Part shown: piece by piece, positions 1 to 15,300 of the stretch
Numbering within the stretch: the first letter of the stretch is position 1
Layout of the letters: every line of letters begins with the position of its first letter
Assembly: GCF_030936135.1 (NCBI RefSeq)
Contig: NC_082610.1
Coordinates: 17,246,428 to 17,310,427, forward strand
Source: Gavia stellata
Lineage: Eukaryota > Chordata > Aves > Gaviiformes > Gaviidae
Reading direction: 5' to 3'
Length of the DNA: 64,000 nucleotides
The notes under the pieces: generated by a model
Databases searched by the model: none
Told to the model about the DNA's origin: nothing
The model's input: the letters and a program-made list of their open reading frames with translations, nothing else
Translations under genes and position numbers: made by a program

Positions 1-108
1 GCACACCCTATATTGAGTCCTAGGGGGTGTTTTTACCTCATCTAAAAGGCCTTAAGTAATCTGGCTTTGTAAATCAAATTGAAGCAAGTAATGAACTGTG
101 TGTTGCAG

Positions 109-328
109 TTTGAATGAATCAGCCCTGGAGAATCACCACCATTTGGAAAATGATGCTTTTTCGGACAAGTCTGAGAGAGACAACGTAGAAGAGTCAGAGA
201 ATGAAATGCATGAGAACAGCCGGAAGACAAATGAAAGCGAGAGTGATCAGTCAGAAATCCATGGAGAGGTCTCTCCGGGAAGGAAGGGGACAACTTATAT
301 TGAACAGATCTATGAGGAATTCGGGGAG
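109..328 (+). CDS. OSBPL5: OSBPL5 exon A (linker before lipid-binding domain)
   Basis: Acceptor TGTTGCAG and donor GAG|GTAAAAG. The first base completes a codon begun upstream. It encodes 73 residues rich in Glu, Ser, Asn and His, ending in TYIEQIYEEFGE. This is the typical low-complexity linker between the PH and lipid-binding domains. Ends in phase 0. Confidence 0.9.
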
Positions 329-3300
329 GTAAAAGAAAAAAAAATATTTTAATCACTGCCTGTTTCTGTTAAAATGTCTCTGTTCATGGTATTTGTCATT
401 CAGTCTTTTAGATATATGGCAGTTAAGAACCAGCTTTGTGCGTTCCAGTGTTTTACAGATAAAGCAATGCACAGCTTTCTGCTAAATTATGTTGAATTAT
501 CATGTGCTCTAATAATTATGCATTATGAACAGCAGCTCCGCTACTGTGCTTTGGCATGTTTCCAGCATCAGCGATTGCTTTAACCAGTTATTGCATTAAA
601 GAGCTGCATAGCATTGGCACAGCGCTTTGTGGAGCCAGCGGGAGGGGGAATTATTATTCTGGGCATGTGTCCTGGCCAATTAGGATGCTCAGTCCTTGCG
701 TGATACAAAATATGATACTTCCCTTTTTTCATTATGCATGGAACATCCTTTTTGCATGTCCTAATGGAGCATTTGAGCCACTTGATTCCTAAATGACAGT
801 TTCTTGTAGGAAAGCCATTTCTCATGTCATTTAACAGCAGGAGGGTGCGTTTCTGTTCCATAGAAGAGCCTTTGTTAGCTGGATGTCACTGTGACACTTC
901 TGAGGAAGGCAGCGGTAGAGAGCTGGGGGAGCCGAGTGTGTTGGCTATTGCTTCGAACAAGGAAGCTGAAGTCTTGTTGGTGCTTCAAAGAAAACCACTT
1001 TGCTAGAAAGCTGTTTCTTTCTTGCATGTATCTGCTGCCATTTCAGATGTCAGGTGTGAGGTGCAAATCCCTGCTGTAGAAATTGTGCTTGCAAACGGAA
1101 CTGTCGTCTACAGAGACCAAAAAAAAATACAACTCCCCTTTTGTGCATCTCTCCCCTCAAATCCACACCAGACACACAGCAAATGGTAACTGGGTCCAAA
1201 CGGGGGATTTTGAATATAGCTGAGCAACTAAGCAACAGCAAAATGAAGGCAAACTTAATTTCTATCAGCTGCTTATTCTGAAATGACCTTTTGCCACGTG
1301 ACAAACTTGTCCTAGAAGTCTTGGTAGGGCAGGCTGATACTTTGGTGTTTGAATGAGCCTTACAGGCAGCGCTGATGTGTTTATGTGGGTGTGTGAGAGT
1401 GAGAGATCTCTGCGGTTTTACATCAAAATAAAAAAAAATTGCAGTACAAACCAAATGGAAAGCACTAAATTTCTGCTGTAGAGTGACACTTTGCGTAGCG
1501 TAAAACAAGGCTAACCATAGTGTGGCTGCTCAGGCAGAGGACACATCCAGTGGACTTTCAAAAAATTGCCATGTAGCCTTGACCATTAGGTGTTTTATTA
1601 CATTCCTGTTATTGGCCAAGAGATGGGGCTGTCGTCACCTGGGACACACAGATAGGTCTGGTTGTTGAGTCTTATCCTGCTGGTGACAGTAACATAAGGA
1701 AAAGTAGGTTGTATGCAATGACGTAGTTTGCTATCAGCAATGGGCGGAGATGTATCAAGGTAAACACATGCCAACTAACAACATTAACTGTCATCTTAAA
1801 CTGAAACTGCTGCCCCTCAGTCTGTGTGTACAGTTCAGATTTGGCAGGACAAAGGTCACAGATGCAAACTATCACTGTTAAATTTTCAGCTTGGCTTTGA
1901 AAGCTCATTTGAAAGGTGTGCACGTATGTATGTGCATCTGTATGTGTTTGAAAGGCACGTGCTTGTGCATCTGACGTTCCAGCTTTGCCTTGTTTGCAGT
2001 AGGAATGTGAAAGCAGAGACCAGTGTCAGAAGGAATTTGAGATTGCAAAAGTTGGTCTAGAATATAAAAAAGACACCTCCTCGGTGGGTAGACTGATAAC
2101 CAAAAAACCTTTTTTTCCCAAGCTTTTAGTTTTAACAAGTTATAAAAAGAGTTATCGAGGGTGATATATTTGAGGGGAAAGCAAACCAGAAATGACTTGA
2201 AGTTGTTCTCATCCTCTTGCACCTTCTTCTCCTTCCCTTTTCATCCATCCCTTCTCGAGTGATTGATTCTGAGTAACACTTGTACAGCAATTTCAACATG
2301 GCATTAATTTATATTGTCGATAACACACATACTTGAGAACCTGGATAAATAATGAAAGTTCTGACAGACCCATATGTATTGTAAGCCCTAGCTGATGCTA
2401 TGGTATTACGTCCGTTAATGGTTTCCATTTCTTCTTGGAGGTTCAAGCTGTGTATTGCATCAGATTGTCACGAGAACAATGGTATGATAACGGAAAAGCA
2501 ATGAAATGAAAAGAGCTTTATTGTTCCTCAATCTGAAATTCCCCTCAGTCTGCAAGCTGGGCTTAGTGTGTTTCTGCATGACTAGTAAAAGGGCTGATTG
2601 GGAGCCAAAAAGGTGCTGCTGGGGCTGCTCAGGTGGTGAAAATGAGTGTTTAGTGATTTACACCATCTGCATATCCTGTTGGGTTATGCTATTTGTCCTC
2701 TCCCAAACAAAAGGGCGTTCCAGAAGTGGATCTGTGCCCTTTTTCTCACAGAAATCTCTTGCCGAAAACCAGTAGAAAGCCTAAGTGTTCTCTTTCATTG
2801 TTAAATTATGATGCCTAGGGATGCGTTAAAATGACATTCATGTTTGAAAATTTAGTTTAATTTTCTTTCTCCAGTGGCTTGGAAGGCCCATTCTCCCATG
2901 TTAAACCTCATGTAGCCCCACTGAATGCAGAGGAACTACACAGTTATAGCTGAAACCACAACATAATCCCTGGCTTTTTTACCATTACTTACACTTCTGC
3001 TGCAGAGGGCACTGAGCAGCGTTGGGGGGTGCTGTACCTTTTGCGCACGTCGCCTGGCAGTGGGGCCTTTACCGTACCTACACTGTCAGTTCATCTTATT
3101 TTGAACTTGGAGGACTGCTTCCACTCTTTCTTGATTACTCATTTATCTCCTAAATTTTTCTACATGTATAATAGTAAATCTTACAGTCTTTTGTTTGCTG
3201 AGAATGGGACTGAGAGGAGCTTCATGTATGCATCCCACCAGGCCGCAGTGATGCGGTAACAGCCATGGGCATGTCCTCACCTCCTGAGGGACGGCAGTGC

Positions 3301-6300
3301 AGAGTCCCCTTGGTTAATGTTGGTCCAGGTTGGCCCATCACAGACCGGAGGTGTGTGGAGGCAGTGGCTCAGGAAGGTGCACAGCAGAGGTGTGCTCCCT
3401 GCCTCGTGTTAGCTCTCGCAGAGGCCCAGGGCTTTCTGTACCACTCACTTTAGTGCTTTGGGGATTCCCTTCTGAGACAGAGCTGATGTCTCTTTGTGGT
3501 GGTGTAGCTGAGCATTCACCCTTGTGCCAGGGCCAGGTGTGCCTGGGTGAGCTTGGACCCTCCAGGTAAATGCACCCTCAAGAAACGGTTTTCCTGTTTC
3601 TGCCCTGAACTTCCCTTTTCCCATCGTAGACAGGTGAATCGTCTCAAACAGAAACCATCTCTGAGGAGAACAAAAGCCTGATGTGGATCCTGCTGAAGCA
3701 GCTGCGGCCCGGCATGGACCTGTCACGGGTGGTGCTGCCCACCTTCATCCTGGAGCCACGCTCGTTCCTTAACAAGCTCTCTGATTACTACTACCATGCT
3801 GACCTGCTTTCCCAGTAAGCAGCACGCAGTGTGCCTGACGTGGGCACTTTTCTTATATTTGTGAAAATGTGTTACGGCGTTAGCTTGGTGCTGGCTGGGA
3901 TGCATTTGTATGCTTGAAAGGCCCTCAAATAATACCCAGGTCACTGGATTCAACGTAAATCAAGCCAGGTGCCAGCTGCAGTGACCTTTTAAAGATGGAC
4001 TGCTGCCATTGAGGGGCAAGGAAGCAAGGAAAACCGTTAAACTTCAGACAAAACTACCCTTGCACATGCACATGTTTGCCAGCGTTGGCTGGAACGGATG
4101 GGGATTGAGCTCATGCCTTTGAGCATCTCCCAAGAGAGCTGTGCCACCTTCTGGTGTACTCGTGTACAGAGGGGAATAGGACAGAGAGCAAACAGAATTG
4201 GCAGGCACTTCTGCCCCAAAAGCAATATAATTATGTTGGTTGATAAACAAATAAGAAACATCTTTTAACACCATTGATGAGAGAGACCTGCTGGGAGCAG
4301 CAGAGTAGAAAATAGAAGATGTTATGCTTGCAGATAGAACCAGCCTTCTCAAGGAGATATGCCTGGTGTATTTTAAAACCGGTGTATGCAATATTCAAAT
4401 AGCAACACTAGTTACTCATGTTTATTCCACTGACTCTGGGTAATTTTAGAATCATGGTATTTTCAAGCCTTGTTTGTGGTATTTGTAAAATCTGAAGTTA
4501 AGGAAATGGTTCTCCTCAGTGCTGAGATCTGAGAAAACTTCAAGAGGTTTGGAGGTTTTAATAAATAAACCTCTTTGTGGTAGGGATGATCCTTCTAAAT
4601 GGATTTTGCAAGAACTTATCCAGGTTGATTTTCAGATCTGACTAAATGGTTGGAAATACCAGGAATTCTATTGTTTAAATTAAACCTAAATTATTGTATG
4701 AAATCTCAAAGAACTGAAAGAGGCCACGTAGCACATCAGCTTTAAGGATCTTTTAAGGAAAAGGGAAATGAGGAAAACGAGAGAAAAATAGAATTGTCTT
4801 TGATTTTGGTGGCGTAAGTATTACTGTTTTTATGATTCACACTGTACAGTTAGCTGTAGTGTGAGGGGCAGTCCTGCATTAACATACTTGAATGTCCAAT
4901 CAAACCTGATACGCTCCAGACATTTTCTTAGGCTTTTTTCAGGAGTGCAGGGCAAGGGGTGCCACTTTTTTAAGAGTTTATGTGTGTGTTGTACGATGTA
5001 CCTTACTAAAAAAAAATTATTTCTGCTAGCAGACACCTTTTTCACTGGCAGCAGCACAGGAGTTACTTCCCTTTAGTACTGGGGAAATACTATTGAAATT
5101 AATGTTATTGTACTGCTATGGAATGAATGTGATGTGTTAACAGTATAAAGAGCATTTTATGTTCTGTCCTGCAGGGCTGTCCTTGAAGATGATCCATACA
5201 GTCGAATGAAACAAGTTTTGAGGTGGTATCTGTCCGGCTTCTATAAGAAGCCAAAGGTAAAAGAATGCATGAAGTTGGGGTTGTAACAGGCATTGAAATC
5301 TTCTGCTACGGTTGTGTTTTTCTTTACCGCTTTTCCTTTGACACTTTACCTCTTCTATTGTTCAGAAGATTTTGACCATTATTTTTAAAACTGAAGTTGC
5401 ATTTGGTTTTGGAGTAGCTATTGAGTGCAAAATAGTGTTGATCAACCTCAGAGCCTTTGCACCGGACAGTTAGAAGGCAAAACTAGTCATCAACAAGTAA
5501 CGTGTCCTCGGATGCAAGATTCTTCCCCTCACTGAAAGCAGATCTCCTTTCTCTTTTCAGACCTATTTGTACCATAGGTCCATGTTTCCATATCAGTATG
5601 CACCTGCTGCATATAGTAGTAGAAATAATAAAGTATGATCATCTTGTAGAGCTTTGATCAGGCAGTATCGAAGATTAAGTTGGTGAGAATAGCAGATGAA
5701 TCCATGGCTCAGATTAAAAGATCAGATTGGGAGGATATATGTAACCAGTTCTTCAGTTTTGATTCTTGCGATTGACTTAGTTTAAAAAATCAGGGAGGAA
5801 ATTATTATGTTGTTTTGTGGCCATGTCTGTAGAGTTGGATTGCAAATCTGCATTTGTAGCAGGTTTTGATTACTTTGTTTTTCAGGGGATAAAAAAGCCA
5901 TACAACCCTATTCTGGGAGAGACATTTCGCTGCTGTTGGTTTCACCCTCAGACGAACAGTCACACATTTTACATAGCAGAACAGGTAAGTTGCTTTATTT
6001 GGATGCTCAGGTGTTGCAAACAGCAGCCCGCTTGTGCCTCCATCCATTCCATCCATAGGAACACACTCCTCATCTCAACCTAGGAGAGGAACTTGGAGCT
6101 TTGTGTGAACATCCAGAGTGGGATTTACAGAGATAATGTGAGCTTTGGTGGGCACTCAAGACTATACAAGCAGGTCTCCCATATATAAAATTAGCCTTTT
6201 CAATAAAGACCTTTTCCATGGGATTCTGCCCTACTGTTTTCTTACTGCTAATAAAACGTGGTTTGTGTTGCCTCAGTCAAAAGGGGTACAAAACAGATAA

Positions 6301-9300
6301 TCAAATCCTACCTTCCTTTATTTCTAAACTTTCTATAATGATTTTAACAGGAGTAAATTGAGGATTAAATAGGAGTGAATTATCTCTGTGTCTTTGGGGA
6401 TAAATGAAGGGCACACCTCACAAGTAAACTGGCCTGACAAAATTTAGAGATTTACAGTGTTAAAGGGATCTGAAGACGATGTGGACTTTGATACAGGGAC
6501 TCCCTGTTTCACATACATTTTTTTCCTATTTAATCAGAGAATTTTTATTTTGTTTTGGTTTATTTCAGCCACTGCATCCATTTTATGGAGGTTATTCAGA
6601 TGCTGCCAAAAAGTTCTGCACTGTCATTTATTGTGTTGAAAATCTGACAGTGTACCTGTTGGCCTAAAGTGATCTCAAATGCACCAGGACAAGAAAATAC
6701 GGGGTGGGGGAGAAGGTTTACATATATAATGTTCTCATATATAATGGTCTCACATATAATGTTTCCTCCTTTAACATTGAGGTTAATGGTAAGGATGGGG
6801 CTTAGAGGACTCTGCTCAGTCCTGCGGCCTCCGTCTTGCACTTTCCCTAGAGCATGTGTAACACCGTGTGAGGCTGTGTATGCACCCACCACTCTGCTTA
6901 GCCTGTAAAGACCGCTGGAAATGACCTGTGCCTATTTTTCTTCCAGGTCTCCCACCATCCACCAGTGTCAGCTTTTCATGTCAGCAATAGGAAGGATGGA
7001 TTCTGCATTACTGGCAGCATTCTAGCTAGGTCCAAGTTTTACGGTAAGGCATTAAGCCTAGGCATCTTCCAGGTGACATTGTGGCACTGGTTTTGGTTTG
7101 TTTTTGAATCCCTCCTGAGTGTGTTGAGAGTTAAGAACAAAGAAATGCCTAAGAGATCTACCACCAGGACACCCTCATTCCTTGTCTTGGCTCTCCTGGG
7201 TTTTCCCCATTTCCACCACTTCAGTGGGAGATCACACTGCTGTTAAAAATCAGAAAAATTGAGAGCTTTAAAACCCTGGTTTTCAGAAAGCAAACGTTCA
7301 CGAGAATGTATGGGCAATTGGTTGTCAGACTACTTTGCATATGCTCACGGATGAGTCATTTTCTACCTGTCTGATCATCCAACTGACTTTTGGAAAAGTC
7401 TCTGTAGAAATGTAACCATTTATCTAGCTCACAGATTTCTTGAACCCTGGAGCTTCAAAATGTCCTCAAATCTTTTAATCTCAATGGAGACAGCACAACT
7501 GCAGGCTCTGAAACAGTGTTGCTATTTGAAATAGGTGTTTTGTTTAGGCAAACACCTCTTAAGTACTATCCTCTGGTAAATGTATTTGCTGAAACACTTG
7601 TAAATATTCATTGCTGTCCTTCTGGCGATTTTATTTGTTATTTGGCATCATACACAATCAGAAAAGTTGTGAGAACAGAAGGACCCGAAAAACTTCTAAG
7701 CATTGGAACTGCTTTCTGCATCCCACTAATGACTTATTTAATCTACTGCCCTTTCTGCAACAGGGGCTAAATGCCAGAGCAAATATGAGCCGTACAGCAG
7801 AGAGTTTATTAGAACTGCCTGGCTCCGACAGTAAATGATTTGCAGGGTCCTGAATTATTAGCATTTCATATCTCTTCTTTCATTAGTGACCTACATTTAA
7901 ATGGAAATGTTTTTCTAAAGTAGAATGAGTGACCAAGTATAACGTGCATTTTTTAATATATATAAATTTGTTCTTTTAAATTCTAGGGAACTCACTTTCT
8001 GCACTGTTGGATGGGAAAGCAAAGCTTATGTTTCTAAACAGGGGCGAAGATTATATAATTACTATGCCATACGCCCACTGTAAAGGTAAGTTATGACTGT
8101 TCAAATAGGGAGCAAACAGAAAGAATAATATAATGGTATCTTACTGACTAACTTTTGCACTGGCTCCCTTATTCCCTCTCGAATACGTGGCACGGCAGGG
8201 ACTGGTAATTCCAGGGAGCAGTTGCTCCACACATGAGTCATAGTGCTCAGCAGAAGACTTTTTAATTTGTCAGTGCAGAGCTGAGGACAGAATTAAGATC
8301 TCTAAGTTAGTTTTAACATTGTGTGGAAACAAAAAAATACTGCATTATATGCACTGCAGGTAAAGTGAAGATGGAAAGAGTAAGAGTCCATTTCTGAGCT
8401 TCTGTGGATAACAAGTTTTTTTAATGTTAACACTGAAATTGTTTAATATATTTTCTGGCTTTTTGAGAATAAAGGAAATTCCTGACTTCTCTTGTGATTT
8501 CTTTGTTATTCTAATCATGATATTCCTCAGTGTAGGAGCTGCCTCAGTGAGGCTGATGCCTGTTACTGTGTGGCTTTGCTCTGCTGAGCTGAATGTGCGC
8601 TGAGGCCAGGGGATGGCTGCTGATTCACTGCTGTAACTTTGCATTTCCCCTTAGGAAGCTAAATGTCGGTGGCATTTCAACCACAGTGATAAAATCACTC
8701 CTGCAGCAGTTTGATCCAATTTTGGTTTTTGAATATTTTGTATTTGGGCATGTTGACCTGTAAGTTAATATTTATGGAGGGTCTAGCTACCTGAAAGCAG
8801 TCGCTTCTTTAAATCACGCCCTCTGTGAACTATTCCTGTGCATAAATCTTTTTCTTGTCAATTTTTCATTTTCTGCAAATTACCTATTCAGCAAATGGTA
8901 AGCATGTGTAAAAAGGAGTCCCCTACATGACCGCTAGTCTCCCAGATTGTGCTGAATCCTGTTACAGCTCCTCTCTGCCCCGTCCATCCTGTGAGAAGCG
9001 ACTGGGTCTGGTTAAGCACTAGTATAAATGAAGTTGCTGGGCACAACTTTCCTTAGTCTTCCGTTCCCACTTTCAGCTGGCCACAGGTGTACTATCAGCA
9101 CCTGTGAGTCAAGCTATTTCCTAGCTGTGGTGTAATAAATGGGAATATGGACTCAGGGGAGGATTCTTCATGCTTATAGTAAAGAGCCATTTCCTAGAAA
9201 CTTTGGTTTCTGTCTTTTCAAAACTTTAAGCCAAGTAGCGAATTTCACAGCATGTCAGCAAGAGCCAGTTTGAGTTGAGAAAGCAGATTGCTTCCATCGG

Positions 9301-12300
9301 GGCCTCTCTTAAGTCTCTTTTTTCCATTTCAGGACTTTTATACGGTACCATGACAATGGAGCTTGGAGGGAAAGTTACCATTGACTGTGAGAAAACTAAC
9401 CACAGGGCAGAACTGGAATTCAAGCTAAAGGTAAGAGACATTGTGGCCCCCATTTTGAATGGGTCTCAGGCTTGCCCCTGCGCTCCAGGCAAGCTTTGAC
9501 CATGCACACCAGATCATTTCTGTCCCAGCAATGTATGCATGCACCACGGGGTGGCCTGCCTGGAGGAGGCATCGTCCTGCAGTCAGTTTTGCCTAGTGCA
9601 ACTCATTGAACCCAGGAAGCCTGAGCTGTACACATGACTTGTTCACTGCCAGCCAGCTGGCTACTGGCCAGACTCTGTCTGAAATGATGGCAATGACAGT
9701 GTGGCTTCGGTTTAGGAAGGTACAATTATTTTTGCTTGCAAAATACAACGAGGTGTACAAACTACTTTGAGGCAAGTTAGGATGTGGATCCTCAGTGTAG
9801 CTCTCCAGTAGCCATCACATATGTCCTCTTACCTTGCAGGTATTACAGTGACTGTACCTTGTGTTTCTCAAGGCTACAGGACCTTGCCTTGATGGTAGGG
9901 TAAGAGCCCATTTTCAGGCAGATGATTTTGAGTGGCTATCCCATTGACAAGCTGCACTGTCGTTGCTGTGTACTGACTTGTTCCTGTAGCAGTTCCCTCC
10001 CCTAGAAAGCCTGGTGATGCAAATTTATGGTATGCAGATAAAATGGAGACATCTGTGAGCATTCCTGTAGTTATATGTGTTAAAATCTGGGAGGGAAATT
10101 GATGACCTGTAACTTTTCGTGGACAGTTAAGTTGCTTTTTAAGGAGCATCCATTTCTTTTCTGTTCCAACAAACAATTTCTTGCCTGGGCATAAAATGAA
10201 AGATGGAGAACTGAGAACCTGCGGGACTTCAGAGTTGCAGCCTTAGCCAACATAAATCTGAGAGATTACTGGAGTTAGGGGAGTCTTCTGCAGACTGCGT
10301 TTTTCTGGGGGCAATAATAATTTTCTGTCTTTATTTGCCCTTACAAAGTGAACTGTTGCCCCATGATATTTGCTTATACTTGCCTTTAAAGCCTGTTCTT
10401 CCCATAGGCCTGACGTACTGTGTTGAGGCCAATGGAGTATTTCCCTGACTTCGGTCAGTGTCATCTCAAACCTACAAACACTTCAGAGGTTAAAATGCAG
10501 ACCCTTCTTTTTTGGCTTGAAAAGAATACGCTTAGTCCAAACATGACTCAGAAAGGTCCCTGCGGCTTATTACATGCTCTGATTTGAATATTTCGTAGCC
10601 ACCCTTTTTAGTAGAATTGTGTGAAGTTAAAGGTAAACCCCATAACTTTGTTATTAATTTGGATATGTACCAATTCTCTGCTGGATTGCATATATTGATT
10701 CTTGAGATACTTTTTTTTTCCATGGGTGTCGTGGGAAATTAGGTTTTATATTGTTATTAAAAAAAAAATTTCCTCTGCACAAACGTTATTGGAAAGTAGC
10801 TGCTAAAATGTCTGAAGAAATGTTGTGCGGTGTGAATGGAAGAGCTGGTCACTCTATCACTGCTGTTTCCTGTGTTTGGCAGGCAGGAGGTGAGGGGAAT
10901 TTTCCATTGTTCTGAGAATCTTTTCTTTGACTCTGGAAATACCCTTTTTCTTATTTTGTTTGCTGCTGACAAGAGCTTCTTCACGCTGGATGCAGCCATC
11001 AGCAGTGCCACACTGCTGTTGCTGTCCCATAAGCAGGAAAAGTCACCAACTGCATTAGTGCTGCTCCTGTTCTTTGGACAAGGCTGCAAGTATAAGGGTG
11101 AAAACTGTAAAGTCATTCCAGACAATGGGAAAAACTTGCCCACAGACACTTATTCCGACGTCTAGCTGACAATAACTGTATTTGCAATGAAGGCGAAGCC
11201 TTGCACTGCTGAATGTGAATGCACCTGAAGGCTTATCTCCCTTCCTGCAGCTCCTACAGTGATTTTGGTATTACAGACAAAAGGAGGAGGGCACAATGCT
11301 AGACAGTCAAAATCCATGTTAGAATTAATTCTGCCTTTCCCCAGAAATAGTGGAAATCAAGCAGGTTGCACTTGCCTTCCTTCCTGCTGCATCACTGTGT
11401 TTGGCTCCCTTCCAGCTCTCACTAGACTGATCATATTTTCTATTTCTATTCTCCCCTGACAGCCCTTCTTCGGTGGCAGCGCAAGCATTAATCAAATCTC
11501 GGGGAAGATTAAATCAGGAGAAGAAGTGTTAGCAAGTCTCAATGGACACTGGGTAACATACGATAATCGAAGTTGCTGACAGTTTAAGTGCGCGTGGCAG
11601 CAGGGTGCGTGGGAGGGCTGGCAGCCCTTGGCAGGCTGCCTGCGTTGGAGCAGGGGCTGTGGAGGGCCTGTGTCCTGCCTCTTCCCGCCATCCCCAGGGA
11701 GCGCAGGGAACAGAGCTTTCCGGGCCACACCTCTCAAGGTCGGTTACGCTTTCATAGTCCCATCCACCTGCAGTGCGAGTAACACTTGCACTCCCAGGGC
11801 CTGGGCCAAAGCTGGGACTGGTGAGGTGTGTTTCCATCGAAGCCAGTGGCTCTGTATTTAGGGTCCTGGGCTTAGGATAAGCACCGATGGCAGGAGACAT
11901 AGTGTGTCTTATGTGTGATTGTGAAAATCATGAGGCTTCCTTTTGTCTTGTGTTTAATACTTTCCCAGCTATGGCAGTATCAGGGAAGAACTTCACGGGG
12001 TTTTAAATTCGTTATTTTCACAGCAAACCTTTATGAGAGAAGATGGTTACTCCTCTGTTCATGAGATGAAGGACCAAGAGACAGATTCCGTGAGGGTCTG
12101 TCTGTATGGGCAGCTCAGAATAGTCAGCAGAGCAGCTAGCACCTTTGCACACCTGGTATCCACAAGTGAATCACTCAAAGGCATCCTTAAGCCAAAATCC
12201 AGCAAGAATAAAGTTGCATGGTGAAGGATCTAGATTGGAGTTTTGGTTGGGAACTCCTGGTAACCGCAGCAAAAGCAGTGAGCCCTGGCTTTGGGCTGGA

Positions 12301-15300
12301 CACTTAGGTATTTATCTCAGCTACATTTCGACATCTACGTCTTCGTTATAGTTGACCTGTGCTCCCTTTCCAGTCCCTAGAAATTGTCACTCCTGAGACA
12401 AGATTTGTCTCATCCTAAAGGAAGTATTTAAAGTAGGTCGGGTGAAATGTGCCTGGATAAAGCCCTTTCTATAGTGAGGTCCTAACCACAGTGTAGCCTT
12501 TGGTATTGGACTCCTCCCCTCAGGCAATCTGTCTTTTTGCATAAAGAGCTAATGACAATTTTGAAATGGGGAGATTTGCCCTTGCTAGGTGTATACAAGG
12601 AGATTGGCTCCCTCTGCCTGGGTAGCTTTTCCATTCTGAGCTCCCTTTCCTGTAGGATGAGCCTTGGCAATTGTGAATTGTGCTGGACTGTGGAGTACCT
12701 CGTCTGCGGTGGGTCCTGTGAACACCATCCGTGAGAGCATGTAATCGAGTGGCTCCCCTGGGGTGCCGTGCCACATGGTTGCATGCTGCTCAGCTTCCAG
12801 CCTTCTGTGTTTGAATTTTATCAGCCTGAAAATAATTTATTCCTCCCTTGTTCTTTGTGCTGGTTGTTTGTGGTGCACAAAATTAGAATGATGTATAAAA
12901 GAAGTTAAATGGCTTTGAAAGGGTGGCTCCATAAGCCGCTGTTTGCAGTTGCACGCTGTGAATAGAGTAGCTGCTGTGTAGCCGTAGGGATGTTGTTTGT
13001 TCTCTTCCCTCCCTGCTGAGAGTATTGGCCTGCTCTCCTGAGCTCTGCAGGCTTTTCTCTGACACCGTCTGGTTTCCTGACAGAAACCCTCACAGCTGAA
13101 AGGCTAATTCTCTGTCTCAGGACCTGAAAATCCACCTGAATAAAGAAGGGAAGCAAATCCCAATGCTTTTCAGCCCCAGGATCAAAGCATCAGCTGAGGG
13201 CTTTATACATGCCCCTTAGAGATGCATGTAGTGATGTTTGGTAATGCCTGCCTGCCTTCTCCCATCCACAGCTGGGGGGCTCTTAGGGACCTGAGATCTG
13301 TCCTGGAACTGGGCCCTCAGGACATGGCAGAGGAAGTCCTGAGGGGGACTTTGAGGAGGGATGAGAGTCCCCCAGGGTTGAAGGAGTTTCACAGCTGAAG
13401 ATGTGGGAAGTGTACTTTGAGACACACATCAAGGGACCGTGGCAAAGGAAGAAATGCAGCAGCTGGGATGCAAAGAAATTAGGCAGCGACAGGCAAAGCC
13501 AATAGCCATGACCTAAATAAGGTTTGCATGATACTCATGCCATGTGCAGGCAGCTGAATGGCACCAATGCACATGCTGTTCAGCAGCTGTAATCGTCTGA
13601 TTTATTCCACTTGCAGGCAGCGTCGTGCTGTTCACTATATGCTCTGTAAACTACCCCGTCTGGCTCCGTGGCATTTCTGCGTCTGTGAGCAAGGCTGGGA
13701 AGCAGCTTAGTTAAGCAGGGACACAGCAATATTGTCTAGCCAGCCTCAGATCAGAGAAGTGCTGCTTAATAGTTGGTTGCCAAGTAAATTGGCAAGGAAT
13801 AAGGATGAAAGACCCCTGGCATTTTGAAGTGCTAAATGAAAGTCGGGGCAATAACAGAAAAACCTGGCTAAACTGAAAAAAAATGTGGAAGAGGATCTCA
13901 ACTTTAGCTCTCCTTTCTAGAGAAGATGGTATTTCAGTAGGCTCCGAGTGAGATTTCAGCATTGAGGAATAGAAGACTGGAAAAGGAGCTAGGGATCTTG
14001 TTTATATGTGCTGGGTGGTACCTGGGGGGAACAGGGGGGAAAGAAGAGTATCTTAAGGCTTCTGTGGGTACCCTCGTCTGGGGACAAGACTAACAAAAGA
14101 GACCAGGTCCCTTTCCAATTCTTCTCTGATTAATTCAGCCACTGTTTCCAGGAATGCCTCGCCTTACCCATTTTAGAAACTTTCAGGAAGTGTTCAGTGA
14201 GATTTAATGGGGTATAGGAGGAAAGAAGCCTTCTAACCAAGCCCTGTCGCTGATCATCATCTGGAAGCAGCTTCCATTTGTCAGGATTATTTTCTGCCTT
14301 GTGTTTCTGATTGTCATTAACCTTTTCACTTAATTTTCCTTCTCAGGATGGGGAAGTGCATATAAATGAGTTGAAAAACGGGAACGCAGACATGTTCTGG
14401 AACCCGACCAGTGAAGTACGAAGGCAGAGACTGAAGCGCCATATTGTTCTTTTTGAGGAGCAGACGGACTTTGAGTCGGAGAGGTAAGGAGCTCTGGGAA
14501 CGTCTCGCTGCCGCCTCCCCGCTGGAAGCAGGGCTCTGATCAGAAGGCTCCAATTCCTCAGCACAGTCCTGGAAAGGCAGTGACCCACTTTGCCTGCACG
14601 TATTACCCAGCCATTTACCTGTTTTTTTCCAGTCTGTTAACTCTGGAGTATTTCCATGAAGTATAGCTCTGAAATAACCAGGGAGCTGGGCTGAGAAATA
14701 GTGGAGGCTACATTTCATCTGCTGAAATAACAACTCTCCCTGAACTCCAGAGATCATGAACAGAGTCTCTGTAACTGCTGGAACATTTTATGGAAGGGCA
14801 AGATGGCAATCTGGGGTCAGATGTCTTATTAAGAAGGGTTGTTTCAACCACAGGCTCTTAAACTAGATGCAGGAATCATGTGGGAAGTACTGGCATGAGC
14901 AGAGCAGTAGTTTGAACCACATAACAGGATTTTGTGAGAGAATGTAATTAAACAGATGTTTAACCCTGCCTCATAATCTCAGCTGAGATCTCCAATGAAG
15001 TCTGCACCAGTTTTTTTAGGGTGATTTAGATTACCTAAAAATATAGTCCTGGCACATGATTTAGGAAATGGAAGGAATGACTGCGTGGTGCAATAAGCAT
15101 CCCCGAGCCAGTTCTTGAGCAAGAACAGCTACAGCAGCATCATGTGGTGCTGGCTTCAAGCCAACTAGACCTGCCACCTCACCAGTATGGTCAGCCAATA
15201 CCAGCTAACATTCCAAGGAGTTTGCTGCCTGGCTCTGCATGACATTGGCCACTTCCCTGTGGGCATCTAGTTGTGGTGTTGCATCACATCACTAAGAAGA

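Noticed and set aside
1050-1508. 152-codon open frame on the - strand in an OSBPL5 intron
   Set aside because: The composition looks like translated non-coding sequence, and no domain is recognised.
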